Source: Sphingomonas sp. Leaf20 (lineage in GTDB: Bacteria; Pseudomonadota; Alphaproteobacteria; Sphingomonadales; Sphingomonadaceae). From it: a stretch of 64,000 nucleotides of DNA. This document shows, one piece after another, positions 1 through 7,696 of the stretch. The stretch spans positions 62,001 to 126,000 of the forward strand of contig NZ_LMKN01000001.1 in assembly GCF_001421535.1 (NCBI RefSeq), in the 5' to 3' direction. The translations under genes were made by a program, and so were the position numbers. Every line of letters starts with the position of its first letter. Within the stretch, counting starts at the first letter, position 1. The notes beneath the pieces were generated by a model. That model was not told the DNA's origin. It did no database searches and saw nothing but the letters and a program-made list of their open reading frames with translations.

Positions 1-80
1 ATGTGTTTTCCGACAGTTCGCGGCGGGCAGCCGGCGCTCAAACGCGGCCGTGCCGTTTCCGCCCGATTGCGGACGTTTGT
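1..80 (+). repeat. Imperfect repeat, copy A, upstream of a small membrane ORF
   Basis: This stretch resembles 959-1036 by eye. Both begin with TGTGTTTTC-GACAG and share GGCCGT-TTTCGCCC followed by an (A/C)TTGC-GG stretch. Each copy lies just upstream of a very small membrane-protein ORF (127-255 and 1060-1260). The similarity is imperfect and was not scored computationally. It could be a shared leader or promoter region, or the remains of a duplication. The copy may extend left of the window edge. Confidence 0.4.
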
Positions 81-126
81 TGTATCGTTCACGTTGGTAG
101 CAGGGTCAGCTAAGAGGCGATCGAAA

Positions 127-255
127 ATGAGCTACCAGACGGACCGTCGAAGCCGGACGCGAGCCATTGCCGTGTACGTGACGCTACTGATGATAGGCGC
201 GGCGCTGGGCTTTCTGGTAAGATTCGGCGTGATTACCGATCATCTCCTCTGGTAG
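127..255 (+). CDS. Small single-pass membrane protein, 42 aa
   Basis: No family is recognised. The ATG at 127 follows AAGAGG about 10 nt upstream, which could serve as a ribosome binding site. A longer in-frame reading back to position 1 is possible but unsupported. The protein has a basic N-terminus (RRSRTR, about residues 7-12), then one hydrophobic segment (about residues 14-35), then a short tail ending in W. That is a typical small inner-membrane protein with the N-terminus inside. It stands alone, with another small ORF 175 nt downstream. Function unknown. Confidence 0.5.
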   Translation: MSYQTDRRSRTRAIAVYVTLLMIGAALGFLVRFGVITDHLLW

Positions 256-429
256 CGGGACCCTACGGTCGCTCAAATGTCCGCTCTCCTCTTCCTTCCC
301 GACGCGCCCTGCTCACAGTCACAAGTAACCGTCTAGCGGAACTGAAGGTGGACGGTATTCGCTACCTATAAATCGTTGGTTCTCGGCGACTGAGAGACAT
401 GGTGCTCCCGCGTTATTTTCGGAGCTCTA

Positions 430-687
430 ATGTCGGTTTTTTACTTCGAGATCGCTGATGCCAAGCCGAACATTCCGTGCGTAGGTGAGAATCTTCCCTC
501 TCTCGCGGCTGCTCGCTGCTTTGCGCTGAAGTATGCGGCGCTGTTGCTATGTGATCAGGAAGACGTGTTCTGGGAGGGTGAGGAGTGGGTAATGACGGTG
601 ACCGACGCAAACCGCCTAACCATGTTTACGATTATGATCTGCGCGACGGCAGCACCTGCTACATTGAACCTCAAGAAACTGATCTGA
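430..687 (+). CDS. DUF6894-like small protein, 85 aa
   Basis: The ATG at 430 follows GGAG by 5 nt, a convincing ribosome binding site. The start has the pattern of the DUF6894 family common in Rhizobiales and sphingomonads: a Y/F-rich first strand (VFYFEI), an acidic/glycine loop, then an LxxAxxxAL helix (SLAAARCFALKYA). Family members usually end in a strand containing V-T-D-x-x-x-x-x-x-T, matched here by VTDANRLTMFT. The C-terminus (after about residue 70) diverges from what I expect. The family's role is unknown. No operon partner is visible. Confidence 0.55.
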   Translation: MSVFYFEIADAKPNIPCVGENLPSLAAARCFALKYAALLLCDQEDVFWEGEEWVMTVTDANRLTMFTIMICATAAPATLNLKKLI

Positions 688-778
688 GAGGTCTGCAGCC
701 CTAGGCGTATATCTCGTCGAGCCTCCAGAAAGCCGCCCGTCCGCTTTCCTTCCCGTTATCGGCATTCAACGACCAAAC

Positions 779-823
779 GTGTGGAAAGTCGGGTCGTCAC
801 CACGACTGGGCGACAAACAGGTG
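779..823 (+). repeat. 45-nt dispersed repeat, copy 1
   Basis: This segment matches 5989-6033 without gaps at 36 of 45 positions. The last 23 nt (801-823 against 6011-6033) differ at only one base. Both copies are intergenic and on the same strand, about 5.2 kb apart. The remainder of the 688-1059 gap holds repeat copy B at 959-1036 and no ORF I would support. Confidence 0.6.
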
Positions 824-958
824 ATAGCGGACAGGGTGCCAGGCACTTCGACGACCCCGGCCTGTCGCAAACATACCGTTTTCCGACACCATGAAGATCA
901 TCGGTGTTCTTGTTTTACCCCGAGGTTGCTGGAGTTGCTCAATACCCCTGTCGGAAAG

Positions 959-1036
959 GTTGTGTTTTCGGACAGCGCAGGGCGAGCAGTCGGCGATGAG
1001 AAGCAGCAGGGCCGTTTTCGCCCACTTGCAGGCATT
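959..1036 (+). repeat. Imperfect repeat, copy B, upstream of a small membrane ORF
   Basis: This is the partner of 1-80 (see that entry). It ends 24 nt before the ATG of the 66-aa membrane ORF. A short related string (GTTTTCCGACA) also occurs near 880. Confidence 0.4.
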
Positions 1037-1059
1037 CGGGGCTTATATACGATGAGCAG

Positions 1060-1260
1060 ATGCAGCGCCGCGTCCTATACCTCATTCTCATGGTCGGATT
1101 GCCGGTACTGGTCGGACAGTTCGCATTCGACTGGATCAACAGCGACTTAAACTCCGCCGTCAGTCATCTTCCTACGAGAGCCATACTCATCCTTGCTGTA
1201 TTGCTCGTGTGGACCGCATTCCGGGAATACCGCGACCGTAAAAAGCGGACCGTCCGCTAA
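1060..1260 (+). CDS. Small two-pass membrane protein, 66 aa
   Basis: No family is recognised. There are two hydrophobic segments (about residues 5-24 and 38-53), separated by a short polar loop and followed by a strongly basic tail (REYRDRKKR). That charge pattern puts both termini in the cytoplasm. The Shine-Dalgarno sequence upstream of 1060 is weak. The gene resembles the 127-255 ORF only in being tiny, membrane-bound and preceded by related sequence. Function unknown. Confidence 0.45.
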   Translation: MQRRVLYLILMVGLPVLVGQFAFDWINSDLNSAVSHLPTRAILILAVLLVWTAFREYRDRKKRTVR

Positions 1261-1326
1261 CCTACCCAACTTAGTCATTCCCGAAAGATGGTGGCTTTTC
1301 AAAGCCCGGCACGCTGCCAATCCGCT

Positions 1327-2262
1327 CTAAGATCGTCGGCGTTCGTGATCGGCTAGAATATCGAGGAAAGCGGTCACACGCGCAGGCCGGAACCGGGTAT
1401 CTGGCATTACCGCATGAATTCCGCCGCTATCGAGATGCCATGTCGGCATGACCCGTACCAGCCGGCCGGTGGCCAGATCATCGGCAACTGCGAAGTCGGG
1501 CAGCACGGCGATGCCGGCCCCTGCCCGAACGGCTTGAAGCACACCCAGCGTGGCACTAATCGTGAGCGTCGCCGCGAACCGAACCAGATGTTGACGCTCG
1601 TCTTCGGCACGGAACGTCCATCCCAGCGGGTCGCGCAGATTGCCGTTTGCAACAAAAGGCATTTCGGCCAATTCTGCGACGTTCGGGTTGGACGACAGGG
1701 TGCCAGCTACCGCAGGACTCGCCACCAGTATTTGCCCGAAGGTGCCGATCCGCCGCGATCGCAACGCACTGTCGACCAGCCAACCGACCCGGATCGCAAG
1801 CTCGATGTCGCTGCCGACCGGATCGAGAGTCGCGTCCCCGATAAGGAAGTCGACCGTACAGGTCGGGTAGCACCGCTGGAACTCAGCGATGACGGGCACG
1901 ACGACGGCAATCCCATAGTCGAACGGCGCGGTCAGGCGCAGCGTGCCGGTCGGCGCGCGATCGTCGGTCGCCAGACCGTCAAAGGCATCCTGTGCTTCCG
2001 CCAGCACACGCGCACACCGTTCGTAAAACGCCCGGCCCTCCTCGGTCGGACGGACGCTGCGCGTGGTGCGTATCAGCAGCGTAGTTTCGAACGCGCGTTC
2101 GAGCTTGGCGACCTGCTGGCTGACCACTGCCTTGGTGATCCCCAATCGCTCGGCTGCGGCCGTGAACGAACCAGTCTCGACCACCTCGGCGAAATAGGCG
2201 AGCCGCTTCAGATTGTTGATGCCGCGATTAGCTCCGGCACGCGCATTGTATGCTTCTGACAT
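1327..2262 (-). CDS. LysR-family transcriptional regulator
   Basis: This 311-aa protein is the usual length for LysR regulators. The N-terminal winged HTH (about residues 17-76) carries the family signature: FAEVVETGSFTAAAERLGIT, then SQQVAKLE and the RTTRSV wing. The substrate-binding region follows (about residues 100-300), with GTLRLTAP opening the first lobe. It belongs to the AaeR/DsdC-like subgroup that starts 'LxxFxxVVExGSF'. It is divergent from the DsbA-like gene at 2339 with a 76-nt shared intergenic region, so that gene and the one after it are the likely targets. The effector is unknown. Confidence 0.9.
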   Translation of the reverse strand: MSEAYNARAGANRGINNLKRLAYFAEVVETGSFTAAAERLGITKAVVSQQVAKLERAFETTLLIRTTRSVRPTEEGRAFYERCARVLAEAQDAFDGLATDDRAPTGTLRLTAPFDYGIAVVVPVIAEFQRCYPTCTVDFLIGDATLDPVGSDIELAIRVGWLVDSALRSRRIGTFGQILVASPAVAGTLSSNPNVAELAEMPFVANGNLRDPLGWTFRAEDERQHLVRFAATLTISATLGVLQAVRAGAGIAVLPDFAVADDLATGRLVRVMPTWHLDSGGIHAVMPDTRFRPARVTAFLDILADHERRRS

Positions 2263-2338
2263 ACGGTCCGTCTAGATCTTCGGTCTACACGTCGCAATCC
2301 GGACGGCGCATATACTGGTCATCAAGGAGGCACCGACA

Positions 2339-2977
2339 ATGACCACCTACTTCCTCTATCTGTTCGATCCGCTTTGCGGCTGGTGCTACGGTGCCTCGGC
2401 CGGGATCGCCACGCTGGCGGACCAGGCCGGCGTTACCGTCGAGCCATTGCCCAGCGGCCTGTTCGCCGGCGACGGCGCGCGGGCGCTCGGCGGCGACATG
2501 CGCGACCATATCCTCGCCAGCGACCGCCGCATCGCGGCATCGACTGGTGCGGTGTTCGGCGATCCCTATCGCGATCGGATCGTGCGTGGCGCAAGCCTGA
2601 CCCTCGACAGCGGTCCCGCGACACTCGCCCTGACCGCGGTCGCGCAGACTGCACCGGACCGTGAATTGGGCGCGCTTCGTGCGATCCAGCGCGCGCGGTA
2701 TGTCGACGGGCGCGATATCACCGATATGTTCGTGCTGATCGACCTGCTGGTCGACGCCGGCCTCGACGCGGCTGCGGTCATGCTCGCCAATCCCGAACCG
2801 GCCTTGCGCGAGGCGGACCGGCAACGTCTGGAGCGGGCACGATCGGTGATGCGGCGCTTCGGGATCAGCGGCGTCCCAGCGCTGTTCCGCATCGACGGCA
2901 CCGTGCTGACGCCGGTCGATGCGACCAGCCTGTACCAGAATCCGCTCTCACTGATATCCTCCAACCACCTTGCGTGA
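2339..2977 (+). CDS. DsbA-family (FrnE-like) thioredoxin-fold oxidoreductase
   Basis: This 212-aa protein has a CGWC active site at about residues 14-17, directly after the first beta strand (FLYLFDPLCGWC). That is the pattern of DsbA-like proteins of the FrnE/COG3531 type. The thioredoxin-fold cis-Pro region is GISGVPALF near residue 183, followed by a strand and helix to the end. The ATG at 2339 has a strong AAGGAGG about 8 nt upstream. There is no signal peptide, so it probably acts in the cytoplasm as a dithiol isomerase or oxidoreductase. It is divergent from the LysR gene and followed closely by the metallo-hydrolase-like gene at 3009, with which it is probably cotranscribed. Confidence 0.85.
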   Translation: MTTYFLYLFDPLCGWCYGASAGIATLADQAGVTVEPLPSGLFAGDGARALGGDMRDHILASDRRIAASTGAVFGDPYRDRIVRGASLTLDSGPATLALTAVAQTAPDRELGALRAIQRARYVDGRDITDMFVLIDLLVDAGLDAAAVMLANPEPALREADRQRLERARSVMRRFGISGVPALFRIDGTVLTPVDATSLYQNPLSLISSNHLA

Positions 2978-3008
2978 TCGCGCCGGGCCCGACCGGATTA
3001 CCTTTCCC

Positions 3009-3905
3009 ATGCCCAATCGGAGACAGATAATGACGATGATCGCAGGCGGCGCCGCCGCATCCATGATCGGCCAAGGCGACGCACTCGCCGCGGGCAAGGC
3101 GCTCCAGTGGAAGTCGTTTCCCGCCGGCGAACACGGATTTTTCCGCGCACCGGTGCTGATCTGGGGCGCGACCGAGGCGGTGCTGGTCGATGGCGGCTTC
3201 ACGCTGCCCGACGGCCGTGCGCTGGTCGAGGCGATCAAGGCGACCGGACGAAAGCTGACGACGATCTATGTCAGCCAGAGCGATCCCGATTATTATTTCA
3301 GCCTCGGCCCGATCAAGGCCGCCTTCCCGGATGCCCGCGTACTGGCCGCGCCGGACACGATCTCCGCAATCAAGGCCAATGTTGATAAGAAGCTCGCGAC
3401 CTGGGGGCCGCAGCTCGGTGACAATGGTCCGAAGACGCTGGCAGACATCGTCATGCCCGACGCATTTGAGGGTAAGCCGATGTCGGTCGACGGACAGGCG
3501 ATCGAGATCATCGCTGCGACGGGCCTCGCCAACCGCCGCTATCTTTGGGTGCCGTCGCTGTCGGCGATCGTTGGCGGCGTGCTGATATTCTCGGGCGTGC
3601 ACGTCTGGACCGCGGACACCGCTGGCGCTGAGGCGCGCGCGGCCTGGATCGCGCAGCTCGATGTGATGCTGGCGCGCAAGCCCACGGTCGTCGTGCCGGG
3701 CCACATGACCCCGGACGCGCCGCTTGGCGAGGCAGCGATCGCCTATACGCGCGACTATCTGCGCGCGTTCGAGGAAGAGCTGGCCAAGAAGCCCGACAGC
3801 GCGGCGCTGATCGCAGCGATGACCGCGCGCTATCCGGACGCCGGCATGGGCGTGGCGTTGCAGGTCGGCGCGAAGGTCGCGACCGGCGAAATGAAGTGGG
3901 GCTGA
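3009..3905 (+). CDS. Metallo-beta-lactamase-fold protein with altered metal site, exported
   Basis: This 298-aa protein has the MBL fold order: a substrate-facing strand with LVDGG (the usual 'LIDTG'), then a position where HxHxDH is expected, then a late VPGHM. The expected HxHxDH reads SQSDPDYYF, so the first histidines are missing. A clade with this SQSDPDYYF sequence is familiar, so it is probably not a sequencing error. The N-terminus from 3009 (NRRQIM then a hydrophobic stretch ending ALA) resembles a Tat-like or Sec signal. An alternative start at 3030 has a better Shine-Dalgarno (GGAG, 7 nt). It lies about 30 nt after the DsbA-like gene. The substrate is unknown and hydrolytic activity is uncertain. 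Confidence 0.75.
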   Translation: MPNRRQIMTMIAGGAAASMIGQGDALAAGKALQWKSFPAGEHGFFRAPVLIWGATEAVLVDGGFTLPDGRALVEAIKATGRKLTTIYVSQSDPDYYFSLGPIKAAFPDARVLAAPDTISAIKANVDKKLATWGPQLGDNGPKTLADIVMPDAFEGKPMSVDGQAIEIIAATGLANRRYLWVPSLSAIVGGVLIFSGVHVWTADTAGAEARAAWIAQLDVMLARKPTVVVPGHMTPDAPLGEAAIAYTRDYLRAFEEELAKKPDSAALIAAMTARYPDAGMGVALQVGAKVATGEMKWG

Positions 3906-3986
3906 GCACGGACAGCCTCGAGCAATCCCGGCACCAACCTCCCTGCATATGAACCGCAGGGTGTGCCAAGCGGTTAATCCGGGGTA

Positions 3987-4012
3987 GCGCCACCCCGTGG
4001 AAAGGGTGGCGC
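3987..4012. terminator. Hairpin between convergent genes, likely bidirectional terminator
   Basis: A perfect 9-bp GC-rich stem (GCGCCACCC at 3987-3995 pairs with GGGTGGCGC at 4004-4012) encloses an 8-nt loop. It sits between the convergent ends of the gene at 3009-3905 and the hydrolase at 4022-4957, 9 nt from the latter's stop. No U-run is present. Confidence 0.65.
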
Positions 4013-4021
4013 GATGGCTGA

Positions 4022-4957
4022 CTAGGCAGCAGACGCCTTCTCGACAGCCTGACTCAGGAACACGGCCACATTAGCGATGGCCTCGCGTCCTTCGGCCAGC
4101 TCGGCTTGGAACATGTGCCAGACGTGGAACATGCCCGGCCATACCTCCAACGAGACCCGCACACGGTTCTCACCCAAATGGCCCGCAAGCCGGATGGCGT
4201 CGCTCAGCATCAGTTCGCCTTCGCCGATCTGTACGAGAATAGGCGGCAAGCCACGAACGTCCGCGAAGACTGGCGATGCCTCGGGGCTGTTCGGCAACGC
4301 ACCACCCAGAAAGGTTTTGGCCATCAGGTCGAGGCCGGCCTTGGTGTTCAGCTTGTCCAGGCCGTCGCGATTGAACATCGAAGCACCGGTGTGCTCGAGG
4401 TTCGCCCAAGGCGAGAGCGCGGCGCCACCAGCCGGCAGCGGTACGCCGGCATTTCGGGCCATGACCATCACCGAGACGACCATCGCACCGCCCGCGGAGT
4501 CGCCGGCGAACGTCACCGACTTCGGGTTCTGCCCTTGTTCGATCAGCCAGCGATAGGCAGCGAACGTATCCTCGATCGGAACGGGGAATGCATGCTCCGG
4601 CGCCAGTCGGTAGTCCGGCAGGTAAACACGCGCCTTCATCGCCTTTGCGAACGCAGCCGCTAGCCCGTGATAGCCACCCGGCCCACCGACGATGTACGCC
4701 CCGCCGTGGATGTAGAAGAGTACACGGTCGCCTTCGACCTCGTCCGGGGTGACGAGCGCCGCCGGTACGCCTCCCATGTCGACCAGCTCGATGCGGACGT
4801 CTGTAGGCGTCGGATGCTCGGCCATCTTGCGAACGTACGAACTGCGGATCTCGTCGATCGTCACCTCTGTGTTCTCGCCGAGGATGACGGGACCGAGGTC
4901 CTGCAGGCTCCCAGCCCATTGGTCGAGGCGATGCGTCACGATGTCATTGAAGGGCAT
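4022..4957 (-). CDS. HSL-family alpha/beta hydrolase (esterase/lipase)
   Basis: This 311-aa protein belongs to the hormone-sensitive-lipase family of carboxylesterases. The oxyanion-hole motif HGGAY (about residue 83) follows the strand VLFYIH. The nucleophile elbow is GDSAGG (about residue 155), and the catalytic histidine lies in GMFHVW near residue 284. The acid position expected as D in the late 'GxxDxLxxD' reads GEGELMLSD, so an aspartate or glutamate nearby must serve. The start at 4957 has AGGAG 8 nt upstream; a longer upstream reading would run into the divergent LysR gene. No signal peptide is present, so it is cytoplasmic. The divergent LysR gene at 5055 is the likely regulator. Confidence 0.9.
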   Translation of the reverse strand: MPFNDIVTHRLDQWAGSLQDLGPVILGENTEVTIDEIRSSYVRKMAEHPTPTDVRIELVDMGGVPAALVTPDEVEGDRVLFYIHGGAYIVGGPGGYHGLAAAFAKAMKARVYLPDYRLAPEHAFPVPIEDTFAAYRWLIEQGQNPKSVTFAGDSAGGAMVVSVMVMARNAGVPLPAGGAALSPWANLEHTGASMFNRDGLDKLNTKAGLDLMAKTFLGGALPNSPEASPVFADVRGLPPILVQIGEGELMLSDAIRLAGHLGENRVRVSLEVWPGMFHVWHMFQAELAEGREAIANVAVFLSQAVEKASAA

Positions 4958-5054
4958 TTCATTTGCTCCTGATGCCGTTAATCTGTTCAGGACTTCCATA
5001 TAGTTCATCGATTGGCGAACGGGCGTCGACACTGCGAAGGAGCGGAAGCGCCTT

Positions 5055-5942
5055 ATGGCACCGGGAAATATCAACGACATCGTCGCCTTCGTGGCAGCTG
5101 CCGAAGCTGGGAGCTTTGTAGGCGCAGCACGCGCGCGCTCGATGACGCGGTCGGGCATCGCCAAGAGCGTTGCCCGCCTGGAGGATCGGTTAGGCGTACG
5201 GCTGTTCCACCGGACCACACGCAGCCTTGGGCTGACCGATGACGGCCGCGTTTTCCTCGATCGTTGCACGCAGATCCTCGCCGATCTGGAAGAAGCGGAA
5301 TTGTCGATGTCCGATGGCGGTGGAGAGCCGCAAGGGCTGTTCCGAATGACCGCGCCGATGACGTTCGGACGCCTCCTGGTCCTGCCGTTGCTCAATGATT
5401 TTCTTGCGTCGTGGCCCAAGTTGAGGGCGGATGTGAGCTTCACGGACCGTGTCAGTGACATCATCGAAGACGGTATTGATCTCGCTATCCGCATTGGCGA
5501 GACCCGCGACAACAGCAGCCTCATTACCAGAACGCTGACCCATCAGCATGACCTGGTAGTCGCGAGTCCGGCCTATTTGTCGGTCGCTCCGGCACCGCAC
5601 CATCCCGACGATCTGCTAGGGCACACTTGCCTGAATTACGTCAGCGCCGGTCAGAAGCGCGCTTGGCGTTTCGCCATCGAGGGTAAAACAGTCGTCGTTA
5701 AACCGCGAGCACGCCTTTCGCTCGACAGCGGGGAAGCGTTACGCGATGCCGTGGTCTCGGGGGCGGGACTGGCGTTCCTACCCAGCTATGTCGTTGACCA
5801 GGATCTGTCCGAAGGTCGTCTCGTTGCGCTACTGACGAACTATGCCGCGCCCCCCGTGCCGATCAGTATAATCTATCCAAGTCGTCGCCACCTCGCTCCG
5901 AAAGTCCGCCGATTCATCGATTTACTGGCGCGAAATATTTGA
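5055..5942 (+). CDS. LysR-family transcriptional regulator
   Basis: This 295-aa protein has a standard LysR layout. The N-terminal HTH (about residues 5-64) reads DIVAFVAAAEAGSF, SGIAKSVARLEDRLG and LFHRTTRSLGLT, the signature of the family. A two-lobe effector domain follows, with GLFRMTAPMTFG at its start. The ATG at 5055 is preceded by AAGGAG. It is divergent from the esterase at 4022-4957 with a 97-nt intergenic region, the classical arrangement for a LysR regulator and its target. The inducer cannot be read from the sequence. Confidence 0.9.
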   Translation: MAPGNINDIVAFVAAAEAGSFVGAARARSMTRSGIAKSVARLEDRLGVRLFHRTTRSLGLTDDGRVFLDRCTQILADLEEAELSMSDGGGEPQGLFRMTAPMTFGRLLVLPLLNDFLASWPKLRADVSFTDRVSDIIEDGIDLAIRIGETRDNSSLITRTLTHQHDLVVASPAYLSVAPAPHHPDDLLGHTCLNYVSAGQKRAWRFAIEGKTVVVKPRARLSLDSGEALRDAVVSGAGLAFLPSYVVDQDLSEGRLVALLTNYAAPPVPISIIYPSRRHLAPKVRRFIDLLARNI

Positions 5943-5988
5943 TCTCTAGGGCATCGCCGACCTTCGGGACCGGCTTTGTGGACCGGAT

Positions 5989-6033
5989 GTGTCGAAAACC
6001 CGGTCACAATCACGACTGCGCGACAAACAGGTG
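5989..6033 (+). repeat. 45-nt dispersed repeat, copy 2
   Basis: This is the ungapped partner of 779-823 (36/45 identical). It lies in the 5943-6346 gap between the LysR gene and the mucR-like gene. The rest of that gap is AT-richer from about 6220 on, presumably the promoter region of the next gene. I see no convincing ORF in it. Confidence 0.6.
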
Positions 6034-6346
6034 TTTTGCGTCTCCTGCGCGGCCTTGCCGGTGCTTAGGCCCTACGACGGATACGGTTAGAGCGGTGACC
6101 GCTCCGCGCATGAGAGCTTGACCAATCATATTCGATCAGAAGTTTGGAGCGCACTCGGCAAGACTCAAACGGTCGCTGGCGTCGGCGGCAGCGAAGGAGC
6201 AAATTTGCCAACGTCTTGGACGGTAATTAAGAAAGCATATTCCGGTTTCATTTTATGTATTGATCTCAAATGGATGGTCTGGCGCGGCCCGAGATTGCCA
6301 GCGACCAATCAAGTACCTAGATGCGCCTCCAGAAATGGAGACCTCT

Positions 6347-6853
6347 ATGTCCGACACTACCCTCGACCTGAACCCCGTTGAACTCGCCACGGAATTGACA
6401 ATCGCTTGGTTGGCCAATCCCAACACGCGTACCAACGCTGACGACGTTCCAGCCTTCCTAAACAAGATGTACGAAACTGTTTCGGTGCTGGTCGGCGGAA
6501 ACTCGACGGCTGCTGAGCCCGAAGCATCTGCTCAAGAGTACACCCCGGCAGTGACCGCTCGTAAGTCGCTTGCCAGCCCCGATCACATCATCAGCATGAT
6601 CGATGGCAAGCCGTACAAGACGCTGCGCCGTCATCTCGCCACTAACGGCATGACGCCAGCGGAATATCGCGATCGTTATGGCCTGAAGGCTGACTACCCC
6701 ATGGTCGCTCCTACCTATTCGGAAGCACGTCGCACGATGGCCAAGAGCATTGGGCTGGGTCGCAAGCCTGGCCAGACGAATGTAGCCAAGGCAGACGCCA
6801 AGCCCGCTTCAGCTCCGCGCAAGCGCAAGACCGAAGAAGCACCAGCGGAATAA
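6347..6853 (+). CDS. MucR/Ros-family transcriptional regulator lacking cysteine zinc ligands
   Basis: This 168-aa protein matches the MucR/Ros family, alphaproteobacterial regulators and nucleoid-type H-NS-like proteins. The N-terminal half has the family's LxxxxxxIxxAYLxNPNT-like oligomerisation segment (ELTIAWLANPNTR). The DNA-binding half has DGKPYKTLRRHLATNGMTPAEYRDRYGL then YPMVAPTYSEARR. Classical members coordinate zinc with Cys-Cys/Asp-His-His. Here the first Cys is Ser, Asp and the first His remain, the second His position is Asn, and the whole protein has no cysteine. The tail is Lys/Ala/Pro-rich. The start at 6347 has GGAG 7 nt upstream; the ATG at 6335 would add four residues. Confidence 0.85.
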   Translation: MSDTTLDLNPVELATELTIAWLANPNTRTNADDVPAFLNKMYETVSVLVGGNSTAAEPEASAQEYTPAVTARKSLASPDHIISMIDGKPYKTLRRHLATNGMTPAEYRDRYGLKADYPMVAPTYSEARRTMAKSIGLGRKPGQTNVAKADAKPASAPRKRKTEEAPAE

Positions 6854-6859
6854 CCTAGA

Positions 6860-6890
6860 GGCTGGCTTCCTAGGAAACGGGGAGCCAGCC
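6860..6890 (+). terminator. Rho-independent-type hairpin after the mucR-like gene
   Basis: GGCTGGCTTCC (6860-6870) pairs with GGGGAGCCAGCC (6879-6890), with one or two wobble positions, across a short A-rich loop. It starts 7 nt after the mucR-like stop codon and is followed by ATTTAT. It also lies beyond the 3' end of the convergent resolvase gene, so it may terminate both. Confidence 0.65.
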
Positions 6891-6922
6891 ATTTATGGTG
6901 CGTGTAGATCAGCCGTATGCTG

Positions 6923-7507
6923 CTAAGCGGCATTCTCTTCCGCGCTAATTGCCTCTTGTTCTGGTGCTGGCAAATGGCGGTATAGCGTCGCGACCGAGAC
7001 GCCGATGGTTGGGGCTATTTCGCGGGCAGTCATTCCAGAGGATAAAAGTTTCCGCGCGGCCTCGAGGCGTTTGGGTGTCATTACTGTCTTCCGGCCACCT
7101 ACCCTGCCCTCACGCCGGGCGATGATCAACGCAGCCGTCGTGCGCTCACGTACCAAGTCACGCTCCATTTCGGCCATCGCCGCCATGATATGGAAAACGA
7201 GTTTCCCAGCTGTGCCTGCGGTATCGATCCCGTCTGTAATCGATTTTAGCCCAATGCCCCTCGTCGCCAGATCGGACGAGAGGTCGATCAGTCCTTTCAT
7301 GGTACGGCCGAGCCGGTCGAGCTTCCATACTACAAGAATGTCTCCGGTTCGCGCATGGGAAAGCGCGTCGGCTAAGCCGGCACGGTCGGCTTTTGCTCCG
7401 CTGGCCTTATCCGAGAAGGTTCGTTCGCAACCCGCACTGCGCAACGCTTCGAGCTGCGGGGTCAGATCCTGTTCCGGGGTCGACACTCGGGCATAGCCGA
7501 TCAGCAT
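6923..7507 (-). CDS. Serine recombinase / resolvase (TniR/Pin type)
   Basis: This 194-aa small serine recombinase covers the full usual length. The catalytic domain (about residues 1-140) starts with IGYARVST, where the Ser is the nucleophile. It continues with the conserved LVVWKLDRLGRT segment and the dimer-helix segment AEMERDLVRERT. The C-terminal HTH (about residues 150-185) is GRKTVMTP, AARKLLSSGMTAREIAPTIGVSVATLYRHL. It is divergent from the TniQ-like gene at 7697, with a possible res region between them. That layout matches tniQ-res-tniR of Tn5053/Tn402-type transposons. It probably resolves cointegrates of the element that ends in comM. Confidence 0.9.
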   Translation of the reverse strand: MLIGYARVSTPEQDLTPQLEALRSAGCERTFSDKASGAKADRAGLADALSHARTGDILVVWKLDRLGRTMKGLIDLSSDLATRGIGLKSITDGIDTAGTAGKLVFHIMAAMAEMERDLVRERTTAALIIARREGRVGGRKTVMTPKRLEAARKLLSSGMTAREIAPTIGVSVATLYRHLPAPEQEAISAEENAA

Positions 7508-7696
7508 GAAGCATTCTCAGAACTCATGTCTGACGCCTATCATACCAAGGCCCAATCGCGAAAGTGTTTTGAGACGCTGGCATCGACTGCTACAGGTTCT
7601 CACATGATGGCGCATCAAAAACGATCGTTTGAGAGAATGCAAAGTACCATTCGATTACGGTAGCGGCGGGTCGGCAGGCTAGGTGGAGCGCTTTGA
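7508..7696. other. Possible res / recombination site between resolvase and TniQ-like gene
   Basis: This is a 189-nt AT-richer intergenic region between two divergent genes. It contains a perfect 12-nt palindrome, AAACGATCGTTT (7619-7630), embedded in TCAAA...TTTGAGAG. A related GTTTTGAGACGC lies at about 7566-7577, in the same orientation as the palindrome's right half. Serine resolvases bind paired inverted half-sites next to their own gene, so this is the place to expect res. The assignment is by position and palindrome only. Confidence 0.4.
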
